Of a stretch of 14,245 nucleotides of DNA, positions 12,508 to 14,245 are shown one piece after another. A model generated the notes under the pieces. That model was not told the DNA's origin. It ran no database searches and worked only from the letters and a program-made list of their open reading frames with translations. The translations under genes were made by a program, and so were the position numbers. This DNA comes from DASZOC01 sp035550975 (lineage in GTDB: Bacteria; Actinomycetota; CADDZG01; WHSQ01), in NCBI GenBank assembly GCA_035550975.1, contig DASZOC010000061.1, forward strand, positions 1 through 14,245, in the 5' to 3' direction. The stretch's first letter is position 1, and each line of letters begins with the position of its first letter.

Positions 12508-14067
12508 ATGCGCTCACGTAACGGCATCCTGCTCGCAGCGGTCCTCGGGTCGGGCATCGTCTTCCTCGACTCGACCGTTGTCAACGTCGCGCTGCCCGCG
12601 ATCGGGCGTGATGTCGATTCTTCGTTCTTCGGTGTTTTCGAGGCGCAGTCCTACGTCTATTACGGCTATCTGCTGACCCTGAGCTCGCTCTTGATACTGG
12701 CGGGGGCGCTCGCGGATCACCACGGCCGCAAGCGGATGTTCGTGATCGGACTGGTGGGGTTCGGGCTCACCTCCGTCCTCTGCGGGCTCGCGCCGAACAT
12801 GGACCTGCTCATCGTGGGGCGGATCCTGCAGGGGGTCGCCGGCGCGTTCCTCATCCCCGGCTCACTGGCCCTTATCACGACGAGCTTCTCGGGCGAGGAG
12901 CAAGGACGGGCGTTCGGGATCTGGGCGGGAGCCTCCGGCGCGACCGCCATCTTCGGCCCTCCTCTCGGAGGCGCGCTCGTGACCGTGACATCGTGGCGCG
13001 CGGTATTCCTCATCAACGTGCCGCTGATCGCGGTCGCGCTATGGGCGACGCTGAAACACGTCCCCGAGTCACGCGACGTGCACAGTCGCGGGACGTTCGA
13101 CCGCTTCGGTGCCCTCACGATCGTCGTTGCTCTCGCGGGCCTGACCTTTGGAACGATCCGTGGCCAAGCAGAGGCGTGGTCGACGCCGGTCGGTCCCATA
13201 GCACTCCTCGTCGGAGCGGCGGCGCTGGCCGCATTCGTCGTCCTGCAACGACGGGTGGACAACCCGCTCGTGCCGCTCGACCTGTTCCGCTCGCGCAACT
13301 TCACCGTTACCAACATCTCTACGTTCCTGATCTACGGCGCCCTATACGTGAGCTTCCAGTACCTCGCGCTCCACCTCATCGGCACGCTCGGCTACAACGA
13401 GCTGGGCTACGGACTCGGCGGCCTCGTCGGGCCGCTATTCCTCGTGCTGTTCTCGTCGCGGGTGGGAGCCGTCGCCGCCCGACGCGGCCCCCGCTGGTTC
13501 ATGACCGCCGGCCCGGCGCTCATGGGTCTCGGACTCTTGTGGCTCGGGCGTCTCCCCGCCGACTCGGACCCGTGGGTCGCACGCACCACCGATCCATCGA
13601 CGTGGCTGCCGCCGCGCGGTTACGTGGTCGACGTCCTTCCGGGGATGGTCCTGTTCGGGATCGGCCTCGTGATCATGGTTGCGCCGTTGACGACGGCCCT
13701 GATGAGGTCCGTTCCGCCCGCCAAGTCGGGGGTGGCGTCGGCGATCAACAACGCGATCTCGCGCATCGGGCCCCAGCTCGGGGGCGCCCTGCTGTTCGTG
13801 GCTGCGACCGCGAGCTTCTACGGGACCCTCGGCAACCTCGCTCCGGCCGTTGACACCGCGTCCCCCGTGACGCGCGCGGAGCTGACGCCGTTCAACCCGC
13901 CGCCGGACCGTTCACCACCCGAGCTCCGCGATGTCGTAGCACGGGCATCGACGGAGGCGTTCCAGCTGACCGCGCTGGTCTCGGCCGCGTTGTGCGCCGC
14001 CGGTGCGATCGTCAACGGCGTAGGCATCCGCAACGACCAATTACACGACTCGGACGCGGTCGCCTGA
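12508..14067 (+). CDS. MFS transporter, DHA2 (EmrB/QacA) family, 14-helix type
   Basis: This 519-residue membrane protein is a proton-driven exporter of the DHA2 drug:H+ antiporter family. Visible marks are the first-helix signature FLDSTVVNVALP (19-30, Asp21), motif A GALADHHGRKRM (66-77), motif B RILQGVAGA with Arg105 (105-113), and antiporter motif C GASGATAIFGPPLGG (141-155), which together indicate export rather than uptake. Length and hydrophobic pattern fit 14 helices. There is a hydrophilic loop SDPWVARTTDPSTWLPPRG in the second half and another near the C-terminus (SPVTRAELTPFNPPPDRSPPELRD). ATG 12508 with AGGA just upstream is chosen; an in-frame ATG at 12430 would place the start inside the terminator hairpin. 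The substrate is unknown. It is separated from the ABC operon by the hairpin, so probably has its own promoter. Confidence 0.9.
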   Translation: MRSRNGILLAAVLGSGIVFLDSTVVNVALPAIGRDVDSSFFGVFEAQSYVYYGYLLTLSSLLILAGALADHHGRKRMFVIGLVGFGLTSVLCGLAPNMDLLIVGRILQGVAGAFLIPGSLALITTSFSGEEQGRAFGIWAGASGATAIFGPPLGGALVTVTSWRAVFLINVPLIAVALWATLKHVPESRDVHSRGTFDRFGALTIVVALAGLTFGTIRGQAEAWSTPVGPIALLVGAAALAAFVVLQRRVDNPLVPLDLFRSRNFTVTNISTFLIYGALYVSFQYLALHLIGTLGYNELGYGLGGLVGPLFLVLFSSRVGAVAARRGPRWFMTAGPALMGLGLLWLGRLPADSDPWVARTTDPSTWLPPRGYVVDVLPGMVLFGIGLVIMVAPLTTALMRSVPPAKSGVASAINNAISRIGPQLGGALLFVAATASFYGTLGNLAPAVDTASPVTRAELTPFNPPPDRSPPELRDVVARASTEAFQLTALVSAALCAAGAIVNGVGIRNDQLHDSDAVA

Positions 14068-14114
14068 GGATGGCTCCGCGCCACCCATCGACGATGGCCC
14101 GCGACATCACGGTG
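14068..14114. other. Spacer between convergent MFS gene and tRNA-Ile
   Basis: This 47-base spacer contains a small inverted repeat, CCATC-GAC-GATGG read within 14085-14097, between two convergent genes. It might act as a weak two-way terminator, but the stem is short and there is no T-run. Confidence 0.2.
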
Positions 14115-14189
14115 TGGGCCCAGATGGACTTGAACCATCGGCCTCACCCTTATCAGGGGTGCGCTCTAACCGAGCTGAGCTATGGGCCC
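14115..14189 (-). tRNA. tRNA-Ile (anticodon GAU)
   Basis: Read on the minus strand this folds into a complete cloverleaf of 75 bases: acceptor GGGCCCA pairing with TGGGCCC plus discriminator A; D arm GCTC/GAGC; anticodon stem CACCC/GGGTG with loop CTGATAA, anticodon GAU (isoleucine); five-base variable loop AGGCC; T arm GATGG-TTCAAGT-CCATC. All stems pair fully. The 3' CCA is not encoded (genomic CACC follows), so it must be added after transcription. In many actinobacteria tRNA-Ile(GAU) and then tRNA-Ala follow the gyrA–DUF3566 block on the same strand; here the gene is about 5 kb away and on the opposite strand. No tRNA-Ala is seen in the window; its transcript would point toward the MFS gene. 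Confidence 0.97.
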
Positions 14190-14203
14190 TCGAACGAGCG
14201 GCG

Positions 14204-14209
14204 ATTCTA
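14204..14209 (-). promoter_or_regulatory. Candidate -10 box of tRNA-Ile
   Basis: On the minus strand the sequence is TAGAAT, a five-of-six match to the -10 consensus, ending 14 bases before the mature tRNA 5' end. Transcription would begin about eight bases ahead of the tRNA. No clear -35 is seen at the expected distance. Confidence 0.45.
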
Positions 14210-14245
14210 CCGACGCCCGACGCGACGACCGCCCCCCACCGGCGG

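Noticed and set aside
11196..12584. Long open frame of 462 codons on the minus strand across the binding-protein gene
   Set aside because: It lies antisense to well-recognised transporter genes and gives Arg/Val/Asp-rich sequence without any domain; GC-rich codon bias keeps such frames open by default.
1..14245. CRISPR arrays, insertion sequences, phage genes, toxin-antitoxin or defence genes
   Set aside because: No repeat arrays, transposase or integrase motifs, terminal inverted repeats or defence-type domains were seen in any frame.

Overview
This is the replication-origin neighbourhood of a high-GC bacterium, almost certainly a member of the Actinomycetota. The support is the order dnaA–dnaN–recF–DUF721 (dciA)–gyrB–gyrA–DUF3566 membrane protein all on one strand, the typical actinobacterial pairing of gyrA with a DUF3566 gene, the strong third-position G/C bias, and frequent GTG starts with 4-base GTGA overlaps. 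There is no gnd gene between dnaN and recF, unlike Mycobacterium or Streptomyces. That, with an intervening-gene layout unlike those genera, suggests a less studied actinobacterial lineage, but I cannot place it from sequence alone.

Layout. Positions 1-887 hold the 3' two thirds of dnaA; the window opens inside the Walker A motif. Positions 888-1147 are a gene-free spacer with an AT-rich patch, one near-consensus DnaA box and several short palindromes, a candidate but unproven origin or origin flank. dnaN (1148-2290), recF (2298-3455) and dciA (3452-3928) are tightly packed: sliding clamp, gap-repair ATPase and helicase-loading factor. A 124-base spacer carries a plausible promoter and a possible 19-codon leader ORF whose stop codon abuts the gyrB start. 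gyrB (4053-6002) and gyrA (6024-8549) encode the two gyrase subunits, followed by a DUF3566 membrane protein (8609-9154).

Only 20 bases after DUF3566 begins an OpuC/YehWXYZ-type osmoprotectant ABC importer: ATPase (9175-9978), permease (9975-10634), permease (10631-11386), then a lipoprotein substrate-binding protein (11487-12413) with its own Shine-Dalgarno sequence and a leader containing a 17-base direct repeat. A strong GC-rich hairpin with a GCGA tetraloop (12436-12459) ends this unit. A 14-helix-type MFS exporter (12508-14067) follows. The window ends with tRNA-Ile(GAU) on the opposite strand (14115-14189).

How it works together: the first half is replication initiation, elongation, repair and supercoiling control. 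The second half is solute transport that appears inserted between the DUF3566 gene and tRNA-Ile, which in many actinobacteria lie next to each other. No mobile element, CRISPR array, phage gene or clearly new system is visible. The most interesting points are the apparent run-on of the gyrase operon into an osmolyte importer, the gyrB leader ORF, the direct repeat before the binding-protein gene, and the inverted, displaced tRNA-Ile.
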